A stretch of 64,000 nt of DNA, from the NCBI GenBank assembly GCA_029204045.2, contig CM055062.1:2850185-2914184 (forward strand), in the 5' to 3' direction. Below the pieces are notes generated by a model, which saw only the letters and a program-made list of their open reading frames with translations, ran no database searches and was not told where the DNA came from. A program made the position numbers and the translations under genes. How positions within the stretch are numbered: the first letter of the stretch is position 1; the number at the start of each line of letters is the position of its first letter. Origin of the DNA: Tillandsia leiboldiana. Taxonomy: Eukaryota; Streptophyta; Magnoliopsida; Poales; Bromeliaceae. Positions 24,574-35,155 of this stretch are shown here, one piece after another.

Positions 24574-26275
24574 GTACTCCGCGGAGTAATTTAATTGATA
24601 CCGTTATTATAACATTCCTCATACTTATTACTTTGTAAATGTATATATATTGACATTATTTTATATTTATATGCTTTAGATAAATAAAAATAATAAAAAT
24701 TTTATAAATGTAATTGTCAACGACACAAAAAAAATTATAATTATTATTTTTTTTTACTACATCCAACAAAATAATATATATATAATTATAACGGCTATAT
24801 TTTCAATTACATGTATTTCAAACTATATTACATTTACAATTACGTTTAACCAAATGACTCTTCTGTATAATTTTTTACTTTTTAAATATTTATATTTATT
24901 TATTTATTTTAAAAGTAACTTATAAAATTCTCAAGATTTTAAATTAATACGTATACCTTCTAAATTTATAATACCTTATAAAAATACCTTCCAATTAAAT
25001 TTTTTGTCAAATTTTATTAAATAATTTTTTATTTTCTCTCTTTTCTTTTTTCACCATATTTTAATGGTTCGCCTTAGCTTCCAATCTTTTCTCATGCCAA
25101 ATTATATATTTTATTTTTGGCTAAAATACTGAATTTTTTTTTTTATAAATATTCATTTTTTCATTTTTCACTCCTACCTTTTAAAAAAACATATTTTATT
25201 ATCTTAAAATATTATAAAATATTTTCAGAAACTACGGTGGTAATGAAGAGAATGAAATGACCATATTATCCTTACTAGTTCTATAAAAAAAAATTTAATT
25301 TTTAATATATTACGATCCTTTTAAAAATATTTTTAATATAAATTATAATAAATTGACGGAATATTAACAGAACTCTGATGGAAGGGACCAAATGTATTTT
25401 TGAAAGAATAAAATATATATATATTTTTTTTAAAAAAAAAATAAATATTTACAGAAAAATTTTATATAATTTAGCCTTTATTTTTTTTCCATTCAATTTC
25501 AATTTACTTTAAATCAAGAAAAGAATCTCCTACTGTAGATCATATAACGAGTACTAAATCTATGAAAGAGTAATTGGCTTACTCAAAAAAAAAAAAAAAA
25601 AAAAAAAAAGGTAACTGATTTAGAACACTAAAAATAAAAAGAGAAAGAAATGAGCAAACTAAATAAGATTTAAAAAACTAACAATAATATAATTGGAAAA
25701 ATATTTTCTTATATAAGGTATTTCAAGTTTACATAACCATGCAAAATATAAACTTTAGAATGATACACATATTTAATCCTTGTTTTTACTATTTAAGAAT
25801 TTATGATTAAGTAGAATAATAAAATAATATTCTTTGCAAATCACACAATATAATATTTTATTATCATATAATCTGTATTTTATAATCCAAAAATTATTAC
25901 TTTACTAGAGTTCGGCTACTATGCTATCGATAGCTCCAAATATTTGGTACTATCAAGTTTTTTATTTTTAAATTAACTTCTTTGATTATTTTCACTCGTT
26001 AGATTTTACTATTTTTCCAACCACCCGTTTAACCCAAGGGGTCCACTATCATCTCAACCGCATATTTTTTAATTCAATAGTTAAAAACTTAATAGCACCA
26101 ATGACTTAGTGTTATTAATAGCATTCCAGCCTACCTCTACTTTACTACTTATTTACAAAAAATAATAATTATAAAGAAGCCAAAGTGCATCCACGGAGTT
26201 GGGGATGAAAATGGATCGGATACGAATAAGATAATAGTCAATTCATATCCATATCCACATTCTTTTGTCGGATCT
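24574..26275. other. AT-rich spacer
   Basis: About 1.7 kb of AT-rich sequence with poly(T) and poly(A) runs (for example about 25585-25609). No gene, RNA or clear transposon ends seen. Confidence 0.4.
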
Positions 26276-26935
26276 TGTAACGATCCAGCTCACTAGTAAT
26301 AATAAATCGTTGGACCCATACCACAGCCCAAAATACTTAAGTCTGGTTATTATTATTAGTGTTCATATCTCTTATATCACCAATATATACCCGTTTAGGC
26401 CTGACGTATTCGTCAACTCAAACACACACAGTCCAAAATTACCAGGCGATGTGAGACTTGTCTTGCTAGACTCGTCATTCAGACCCAGTCCACTAGTAAT
26501 AAAAAGTCGTTGGGTCCATACCATCACGGCCCAAAATGCTTAAGCCCAGTTATTATTACTAGTGTCCATATCTCTTATATACCCAATATATACCTGTTTA
26601 GACCTGACGTTCTCGTCAGCCCAAACACATGCACAACCCAAATATCATTAGGCGATGTGAGACTTGTCTTGCTAGACTCGTTATTCAGACCTTGACATAG
26701 CCCGTCATATTGTCTTTCAGACTCTGGCTCAGCCGAGACTCGCCACACACTTCCGGCTACTGACTGGCTCTAATACCAAATGTAATGATCCGACCCACTA
26801 GCAATAATAATTCGTTAGGTCCAAATCATAGCCTAAAATGCTTAAGCTCAGTTATTATTACTATTGTATCCATATCTCTTATATATCCAATCACAACTCC
26901 AATTCCATCCAATATAGAATTATTGGACTGTCACG
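26276..26935 (-). mobile_element. TRIM-A cluster: three LTRs with two internal segments
   Basis: Three LTR-like copies begin near 26276 (TGTAACGATCC), 26487 and 26781 (TGTAATGATCCGACCC). All share ACTAGYAATAATAA, GTTGG/GTTAGG, CCCAAAATRCTTAAG and a GTTATTATTA core. The two segments between them are similar and contain TGACGT..TCGTCA and AGGCGATGTGAGACTTGTC. Just left of the rightmost LTR, TAATACCAAA (TTTGGTATTA on the other strand) resembles the initiator-Met tRNA primer-binding site. This suggests a minus-strand TRIM that became a tandem LTR array by recombination. Confidence 0.7.
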
Positions 26936-27061
26936 AATATAGATACTGATTCGAATATTAGTCGAATACTATAATTCAAATCTAGATCTAGTATTCGGAT
27001 ATTGGTCAGATGATAAATGGATACAAATGTAAATTAAATATTTAAAAAATTGTTGTAATAT

Positions 27062-27860
27062 AAAGAGATCACCATAAGGCAAAAGAGTCGGTCAACATGA
27101 TCAGCTGACTCAAGCGAATAAAAAAATAACGCACAGTACAGGAATAAAAAAATAACGCACGGTATAAGTATCGGCCAACACGGTCAACCGATATAAACAA
27201 ATTGGAAGGCGACACATGGTACACTGAGAGCCAAAAAAATAACGCCTAAACTCAAACAAAAGTTTTAGGCGGAAATCGACTGAGATCGTGGAAAGTAAAT
27301 TTCGTGGATAACACATCTTGCACCCGAGTATACTCCGCGAAATGAGGGACATGCCGAAAAATACGAGACCGAGCACTGAGAAACATAGAACGTGACCGAG
27401 CACTAAGAAACACGGAACGTGGTCGAGCAACTCGCCACTACGCGAACCTGAGAATAACCGCATATGGAATGTGTGCTAGTATAAATAGGTGAATTTTCTC
27501 CGTAATAAAAGTCCTTCACACACATAAGCAAACGACCACAATAATTTTAATTTCTTTTAATTTCAACATTTAAGAGTTTTCTAGTGTAATTTTTAAAGTT
27601 TTCCTAATTTGAATAGCTTAGTTAAAAGTTTTTGTTAATAATTTAGGCACTTTCAAAATTTTTGTAGGAATAGTTCTGATCTTGTAATCGGTTCATTTCC
27701 AAAGTAATAGAAAAGCGGCTCTTTAAATCGAGTCTCCTTCGTTCTTAACCTGACATTTGATTGAGGAAAGAATCCGATTGAACCGATCCATCTCGAGGAT
27801 TAAGTGGAAAACTGATCAATCACCGTTATAGTTATAGTTATAGTTATATATATATATATA
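27062..27860 (+). repeat. LTR-like relic, non-coding
   Basis: The region holds a direct repeat of AATAAAAAAATAACGCAC, then a promoter-like TATAAATAGG near 27481 followed by CACACACATAAGCAAACG, an arrangement common in retrotransposon LTRs. Boundaries and superfamily were not resolved. It ends in an (ATAGTT)n/(TA)n run near 27825-27862. Confidence 0.35.
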
Positions 27861-28332
27861 TAAGCTTATTAAATTTTATAGTAAAATTAGCAAAATATAT
27901 GAACAAAACCTGAATTCTAAAAAATAATATTAAAAATAAATATAAAGAGGATGCAACGAATTAAAAATATATAAAAACCAGCTTTGGATTCGGAATAATT
28001 CGATCCATAAAATTATATCGAATTCAAATCTAAGTCCAAAAAATATTATAATTTGATATTCAAATCAGAATCTACAAAATTTTAATTCATATTTAAAAAT
28101 TTTTGGATTCGAAATCAGATCGAGTGAGATAATATCCGCCCAATTTTCATATTACACGGAATAGTAAAGTTAGTGCGGGACATATTTAGATTTAAATAGC
28201 TGGTATATTATATATTCGTATTATAGATTTTATTAAGTAATCTATAAATAAATTATAATTTTTTTATTATAAAAAATTCGTGTTCTATCAAATTTAATTA
28301 AATTCGGTCAATAATAATAATAATAATAATAA

Positions 28333-29178
28333 TAGGATTAATTGTATACAAATCTTTGTAAATATGTCAAATAGCAAATATATCCCTATAAAATTCAACT
28401 TTTTATATTTATCCCTTCAAAAATCTACCGTTATTTAAATCTACCCTACCGTCCATCTCTGTTAGAAAAGTTAAGTTAACCATAGGTTAAATGCTTAACC
28501 TTGGTTAGATAAAAAAAATAAATTTATCTTTTTACTCTTTATATATTATAATTATTTAATATATTATTTAATTAATTAGATAAAATATTTATTAATTATT
28601 TAATTAATTTAATAAATAATTAGTTAATTAGTTAATTAGTTAATTATCTGGGTGAGCTCGCGGATCATCTGGGTGAGCTCGACGAAGGCTGTAGCCGTTC
28701 CCGTCGCGGTCGAAGGCGTGGAACACCTCGACGAGCTGCGCCTGGTCCACCCGGGCCCGCTGCATCATCAGCGGCGCGATCACCGAGGCGAGCTCTTCGA
28801 ACTCGACCGCGTCGTTTCCGTTCGCATCCATGCCGGAGAAGAGCGTGTGGATCGCGTCCCCTCGGGGCTTCAGCCCCAGGGAGCGGAGCAGCGCCGCGAG
28901 CCAGCTGCGTGAGGCTCCCGTCCGCGTCCATGTCGAAGTGAGGTCGAAGCTAGGAAGGAGATGATTGTTGAGATTTTTGGATGGATATATTTGTAAGGGG
29001 ATAAAAAATTCATTTCACATCGAATCTGTTAAAATATAAACAGATTCCAAATGGTACTAAACCAGAAGGATAGATTTGAAGAACTTAGGATTTTTGAAGA
29101 AATAAATATAAAAAGTTAAATTTTATAGGAATATATTTACTATTCGATATATTTGCAGAGATGTATGCAATTAACCTA
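28333..29178. mobile_element. TIR element with captured gene fragment (Pack-type)
   Basis: Terminal inverted repeats of roughly 90 bp: the left begins TAGGATTAATTGTATACAAA and the right, on the other strand, TAGGTTAATTGCATACAT; both continue with similar CAAATAGCAAATATAT and CAACTTTTTATATTTAT blocks. A 9-bp TAATAATAA flanks each end, but the site is a simple (AAT)n tract, so this duplication is weak evidence. An empty relative lies at about 56053-56446 and a fragment near 55000-55130. Between the repeats sits a GC-rich calmodulin-like gene fragment unlike the AT-rich surroundings. Long TIRs plus a gene fragment fit a Pack-MULE, although the family was not identified. Confidence 0.7.
28640..28945 (-). 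pseudogene. Calmodulin-like (EF-hand) gene fragment, frameshifted
   Basis: On the minus strand three EF-hand loops of a calmodulin-like protein can be read in order: DMDADGSLTQL, DANGNDAVEFEE and DRDGNGY. The reading frame breaks after LTQL, where about 2 bases appear to be missing, and again after DRDGNGY, where replaced bases shift the frame. The expected ending ELTQMIRELTQ can be found in the shifted frame before a stop. There is no start or N-terminal part. It is strongly GC-rich and lies inside the TIR element at 28333-29178, so it looks like a captured, decayed copy of a gene elsewhere in the genome. It is not expected to make a functional calcium sensor. Confidence 0.8.
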
Positions 29179-29199
29179 TAATAATAATAAGACACGAGC

Positions 29200-29267
29200 A
29201 TTCACGAGGCACACGTGCGAAACAGGAGATCGTATTCACGAGGCACACGTGCGAAACAGGAGATCGT
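29200..29267 (+). promoter_or_regulatory. Tandem 34-bp duplication with G-boxes upstream of RABF1
   Basis: Two exact head-to-tail 34-bp units (29200-29233 and 29234-29267) start ATTCACGAGGCACACGTGC. Each has a CACGTG G-box, at 29212-29217 and 29246-29251. They lie about 200 bp upstream of the RABF1 ATG and 20 bp from the edge of the Pack-type element, so they are placed to act as a promoter element. Confidence 0.6.
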
Positions 29268-29330
29268 ATCGGGAGAGCTCCGAGGATTAACGTAGAAACA
29301 AACACATCCAAACCCACTTTCCTCTTCCGA

Positions 29331-29361
<31 letters not shown>

Positions 29362-29468
29362 CTTTTTTTTTTTCTCTATCATTTTCCCTTTCCCAAATCC
29401 CAACCATTATTTATTTATTTATATATTTATTCACACCTCGCTTCTCCTTCCCCGCGACACCACCGACC

Positions 29469-30180
29469 ATGGGTTGCTCCTCCTCCCTCCCAGGTTCCTC
29501 TCTCCAATTCCCCCTCGCCCCTCTTTTGCCCCTCCCTACGCTCTTTGTTCGTAAATTAATCCGCTGATTTTGATCGCATATGTCTCGCAGTTTGTTTAAT
29601 TTCTTGCGAAATTAGGTGATCGATTCTCTATTTGATGGATGATGTGCCCGTTGATTCAGTTTTCATGTATAAAAGCGAAATTATGATTGAGATCCGTGAG
29701 CGCTGCGTCTGTATGTTTGATTTCCGAATTGGTTGTCCCCGTTCTAATAGTTTGTGTTTTTGGAATTGTGATTAGCGCCGGCGCTCTTTGTAGCTCGGTT
29801 GTTCAATTACAACAAGTCGAAGGTTCGGTGACCTAAATGAAATTTGGTGATAAGCGGTGTAATTTGCCCTAGATACTGTTATTCGAGCAACAAGGAAATG
29901 TGGTGCCATGTCTTGGCGCAGGGAAAAATCATTGTGTTTAGTTCTGCAAATTTTAGGGCTGTATGGTTCTTCTGTGGTTTGAATTGGATGCTAATTAATG
30001 TAATCGAGTCTTGGACTGGTGATGGATTTGATATTGGTGGTGGTTAGATCAGTATCCCGTCCTTTTTGAGAGCCGCAAAGACCCCCCTCTTTTTTTTTTT
30101 GAGGGAAAGGCAGCATGCTGCCGCTTCATTCATTGAAAGTATGAATTTAGCTACAAGGATCGAGACAGCAAGGTCTCGAG

Positions 30181-30211
<31 letters not shown>

Positions 30212-33200
30212 TGTGCTCTTAGGGGCAGGCCGAAGCCCAGGTCAAAGACAGGTCGCGCCCGGAGGAGCATAGTTGCGCCGGCGGACGAGAGACCGATTGA
30301 AACCTCCTGCTGTTCCGTTCTAACCAGACGGACCACCAAGCAGCTGCGATGGCGATGAAGTCCCCCTGCTCTCGAGAGTTCCCGGTGCTCGCGCACGCGT
30401 CCCATAGTAGTTTGACCGAGAGGCACCGTCGGGCAGTTGCGTTGTTGGATAACAGGCTGCCCAGCAGTAGGCGCACTACCTCGCAAGAGGCGAAAAGTCC
30501 CCCGCCTTTAAAGTAGTCTTTTTGGACTTGTAAGAGATTTTTGAACTTTGAAAATTTTTAGCAGAGGATTTTAATCTGGGAACAATGTGAAGTTTACCAA
30601 TTCAATGTTGAATTCAAGAGAGTGCACGCGGTGAGGAGTAATGACTTTTGCATTTAGAATCTAGCCAATATCCCGATGCGTGACATCGATATCCGACAAG
30701 TTAACAGTAACTTCGAAAACTTTAGACCGGCGTCAGAGATGATTGATTCAAATTTTGTAGGATTGATTTTGAGATGGAAGAATTTTGAGCCAAATCATTT
30801 TGAGTTAAATATATGTCCATGTATATATGTATTCTAGAAAAGTAAAGTATGTGATTTCTACTATGTTTATCACATCATCAGGATATATGATGCCTATGCT
30901 ACCAGCCTTTTGCTTAATTTTAGTAAATGCGAAATGTAGATTGAAAGGAATGTTGAGAAACGTATTATCGATTTTGAGCTGTAGTTTCTCGTTTATCTTT
31001 TTTGTTTTCGTTTTTATGAGCTTTGTTATCTACGTTATTGTTTAATTTGTGGCACTGTCTTATTCAGTTTGTACACTTTCAACTCAAACAATGTCCGCTT
31101 ATAGGGGCTATTAATAACTTGTTAATTATCTGTACTACTCAGCAAAGAATGCGGGGCCACTGAGCAGCTTGGACAATGAAAGCTCTACGGTTACAGACTC
31201 AAAGAACCTGCGCGTCAAGGCATGTTTATTCGACTTCTTGTATGCTTGTATAGTTTACCGTTGGCCAATTTTTGTAGTTTCTAGTAGTATTGGGTTGTAG
31301 TTAAGTGGAGAGATGGGGGGATTTCACCATTGCTTGGTTGATCATTAGGCAGATTGTAATCTCATTAAATCAATAATTTCTCATTTCTGAGCTCTCAATA
31401 GATAGAGGTGGTTATATATGGATCTGTATGGGTAAGAAGATGTGGGATAGAATGGCTTGTCAAAAAATAATTTAAGAGGATAAATTAGTTTAAAAAAAAA
31501 TTGATGATCAGTAAGTGTGAAGGTTAACAGAGCGTCGCTGCTATTCTCGTAGTATACTACTTTGGCTATGGATATTGTACAGTGGATATTATTACCTATA
31601 GAATATGTGGTGCAAAATTTTCTGATATCATAGTGGTTTACTCAACAACATCTAGTTCTTCTGAGAATGGCTTTTCCATGTTTGGAGAGTTGTTCTGACA
31701 AAGTACAACATGACAGTCTCTTCCATCTGGTGTTTAATAGGTGTTAATGAGGTTTTTGATTTGGACCTCTTAGTGCACGGAATATGTCCTTGTTCATGCA
31801 ATTCCGCTGACTTCCATACTGACTGATTAAATTTCTTTATTGCAGTTGGTATTGTTAGGTGATTCAGGAGTTGGTAAGAGCTGTATCGTTCTTCGCTTTG
31901 TTCGTGGTCAATTTGACCCTTCCTCCAAGGTGAAATTTTTGTGACTTGGCGTAGATTACTAAGAATAATTTTCCAATAATCACCTTATAAATGCTAATCA
32001 ATGAACAGATTAAGTTTCCTTGCTGGTGCCCCTACAACATCGTTGTGGGATGGTTTCTTCTATGTTTGCAGCAGCTAGTTTTGACTCTTTTTGGTTCTTA
32101 ATTCCTTTAGGTAACTGTCGGCGCATCATTCTTATCACAAACATTAGCCTTACAAGATTCCACCACAGTGAAATTTGAAATATGGGATACTGCTGGACAG
32201 GAGAGGTACTTTATTTAACTGTAACTAAAGTTCAAATATGTCCCTTCAAAAACATCTAACTTTATTTTTACTGCTGTGAAATATGGATTGTTCAAATATA
32301 CACCTGGCAAGTGCGCTTTCTTTCAAAAGTAACTTTTATCTTTTATAATTAGTCATCTAATTCATGGGGAATAGTTGATTTTTCGTTAGGAAAAGTTTCT
32401 TAAAAAGGGGCATGCTTTTTCATTAGAATGAGTTTTCTTAAAGAGGAGCATATTTTGTGTGTACAAAGATAATAAGAAATTTAGTTCTGGAAGAGTACAT
32501 GGAAATTAAGATTTTCTTGGGATAGAAGAAAATAGTTTTGTAGGTTTATATTTTAGTATATTTCTATCAGAAAAAATGAGCACATGACTTTTGGATTGTG
32601 ATCATGTATTGAACGCTGAGACCTTTTTTTTTTTTTTTTTTTGGCTTCTGCCCTTCGTTATTACCATATCTACTAAATTGGGTCTATTATGAGTAGCTTA
32701 TGTAATCTTTCTTTGTTTGCGAATTAAAGAAAACTAATATCTTTTGTTAGATATGCTGCATTGGCACCTCTTTACTACCGAGGAGCTGCTGTCGCAGTTG
32801 TTGTGTACGACATAACTAGCCCCGAGTCATTCAGCAAAGCTAAATATTGGGTTAAGGTATTGCAGAAATTGTTTCTCAAGAAAATGTATTAGTTTCTTTA
32901 TAATTTGTAACAGTTCTTTACTTTATTCTCTCGATATATCACAGTTATTTTTCTTCTAAATCTTTATCAGTTTTGTCACTGCATTGTTATATTTTTTGCC
33001 AACATAGAATGCTGTACTTCTGTGAATCGGTGGAAGCTGATTCTGGCAGTTAGGATGGTGGAGATAGTTAAATTAGTTAAAAAAATATGGAAGCTTTATA
33101 AGCTTTCTTGGTGATTGCTATTCTGACACTATGCAACTCTCCATGGATAGTTTCCGAAGGAGATTGAGAATAAGAATCATATTGCTGCCCTCTCTTTGTT

Positions 33201-34584
33201 CTCCCTTTTTGTTGCCGCCTTCTTTTAACGTCTTATTTGTTCGATTTCTTTTCCTCTACCTAGATATAAAAGTATCCGTTATGTTTATGTCAAGGATTTA
33301 AGTGCCGTGGCACGGGATCGTGCCGAAAACTTGCCGGCACGGTACGGCATGGTGCGTGCCGAGTCGTGCCGATGAGTGCCGGTTACAAAAAATACATGCG
33401 TGCCGACACATAATGACATGAAATATTTAATTTCTTTAGCAATAATTTTTTTTAATTGCTTATTATGTATCTTTATCAAATATTTTGAACTTTATTAAGA
33501 AAATTATTTAGTAATTTTAGGAAAAAAAGATTTTGAACTGTGCCATCGGCACGGGAGCTGTATCGTGCCGGTATCTTGTTGGCACGGTACGGCACGGTAG
33601 ATACGGCCCGTGCCGATGGATACTTAAATCCTTGGTTTATGTGTATCTTATGAATAACAAGATATATATTGTTATATTAGGAAAAGTTTCACTTCATTTA
33701 TGTCGTAATGTCAATGAAGAAACGACTAGAAAAACGTTTCAGGCATCTTTATCACTGCATTGCTCTATTTATCCAGTTTATTATTAGCTGACATGCTTTA
33801 ATATTTCTCTCTTATGCTTTGCGCCTTGCAGGAACTTCAGAAGCACGGCAGTCCCGACATTATCATGGCTTTGGTCGGTAACAAGGCCGATCTTCATGAA
33901 AATCGAAGTGTATCTGCTCAAGTATGATGGCCTTTTCCCGCTGCGACAGTTCTTTAATTTCCTTTCTGTTAACTATGATATGAAAGACTGATCTTCATGA
34001 AAATTGTCACTTTGTTTTTCCCGTTCTGCAGGATGCCCTAGAGTATGCAGAGAAGAATGGTATGTTCTTTATCGAGACATCGGCAAAGACCGCTGACAAC
34101 ATAAACCAACTCTTTGAGGTACATATTAAGAAAGACTCAACTACTGTAGTTTTTCACTTTCTATCTTAGTAAAGAGAATGTTAATCTCTTTCCTTGGTTT
34201 GATATGCTTTCTTTGGACAAAACTTCAGTGGGGAGCTCCCCAAAGATGCTCGTTGGGCGTCTTTTAATACCAAATTCCAAAAAGGATTTTTTTAACTCCA
34301 GAGAGAAAGATTATAACTCTTGGATAGAAGCAAAACTGGCACACGGCAGCAGATTGGAACTTCTCAACGAGGTATCGTTGGAGAGCTCCCCACTGAAGTT
34401 TTTTCTACTTTCTCTTGTCTTGCATCATAAATATTGTTATATATATATGTATTATTTTTACCTGTCGCAAGAACTTGCTGCGACGAGATTTTCTTTTTGA
34501 AACTGCTCTTTGCGTGTTTTTCCTCTTCTCGCCGTATTCCAGGAGATTGCGAAGAGGTTGCCGCGGACACCATCCTCATCCTGA
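29469..34584 (+). CDS. RABF1: RABF1/ARA6, plant-specific N-myristoylated Rab5 GTPase
   Basis: Eight exons: 29469-29493, 31143-31219, 31846-31929, 32111-32205, 32751-32856, 33832-33921, 34032-34118 and 34543-34584. They total 606 nt (201 aa, one residue shorter than Arabidopsis ARA6 as I recall). ARA6 is a plant-specific Rab5 relative on multivesicular endosomes that also acts in endosome-to-plasma-membrane traffic. The N-terminus MGCSSSLPAKN gives Gly2 for myristoylation and Cys3 for palmitoylation; the C-terminus PRTPSSS lacks prenylation cysteines, as expected for this subfamily. GTPase motifs: GDSGVGKS (39-46), Thr64 in switch I, WDTAGQE (87-93), NKAD (146-149) and ETSAK (174-178). All catalytic residues are intact. 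The second intron begins with GC instead of GT. The first intron holds a LINE tail, the fifth a hAT MITE and the seventh a fold-back element. Confidence 0.95.
30060..30500 (-). mobile_element. 5'-truncated LINE (L1-type) in RABF1 intron 1
   Basis: Minus-strand translation gives DFIAIAAAWWSVWLERNSRR, typical of the C-terminal end of plant L1 ORF2 proteins. Downstream (leftwards) come the usual plant L1 tail, AATGAAGCGGCAGCATGCTG, and a short A-tract. Only the last few hundred bases are present, as expected from incomplete reverse transcription. A long A/T run (about 30181-30209) interrupts the reading frame. Confidence 0.7.
33291..33634. mobile_element. hAT-type MITE, copy 2, 8-bp TSD GTTTATGT
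   Basis: 344 bp in the fifth intron of RABF1. Same ends and CGGCAC-rich flanks as copy 1. The 8-bp GTTTATGT stands directly before and after the element. Confidence 0.9.
34219..34405. mobile_element. Fold-back MITE in RABF1 intron 7
   Basis: About 185 bp with near-identical inverted ends: AAAACTTCAGTGGGGAGCTC at the left and the same sequence on the other strand at the right. Similarity then continues for some 17 further bases. It could fold into a long hairpin in the intron. No other copy seen in the window. Confidence 0.7.
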
Positions 34585-34820
34585 TTATCAACCTACTAAA
34601 TGCAGTGGTTTCTTACAGTGTACCATCCATATGAAAATATGCTAGAGATGTCATCTATTCCTCTGGTAACCTGATATTTCTTGTTTTAAGATGTTATATT
34701 ATGTCTAGTAGTTTCTTATTTGAGAAAGACTTGCACCTGTGTTGGGCCACTCTATTAAGGTATTTTCTATTTGCCTCTCATAAATCTAAGCTTCTTTCTT
34801 GATAAGTCGGGCGCTACGCG

Positions 34821-35081
34821 GAAGTGACTTCTCCGTTGGGAGGATGAAATTGCAGCTCCATTGCGAATCAAAGTTTAGTAAGAGTAGAAATATTAGTTTA
34901 TTCTGGAGAAGTGACTTCTCCGTTGGGAGGATGAAATTGCAACTCAGATTGCGAATCAAGTTTAGTAAGAGTAAAAATATTAGTTTATTCTGGAGAAGTG
35001 ACTTCTCCGTTGGGAGGATGAAATCGCAGCTCGATTGCGAATCAAGTGTAGTAAGAATAGAAATATTAGTTTATTCTGGAG
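34821..35081. repeat. Three 87-bp tandem repeats between convergent genes
   Basis: Units start at 34821, 34908 and 34995 and are almost identical. At each junction of the last two units is a hairpin palindrome, GGAGAAG-TGA-CTTCTCC. The array fills most of the 571 bp between the RABF1 stop and the stop of the opposing gene. Confidence 0.85.
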
Positions 35082-35155
35082 ATTTCGCTGCTTATCCACA
35101 AACTCACTCACTCTCCGCTATTTATCGAATGCAATAATGTGCATTTCATTATCCC

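Noticed and set aside
30827..31045. 72-aa hydrophobic ORF
   Set aside because: Lies in RABF1 intron 1, no family recognised, composition like random AT-rich DNA.
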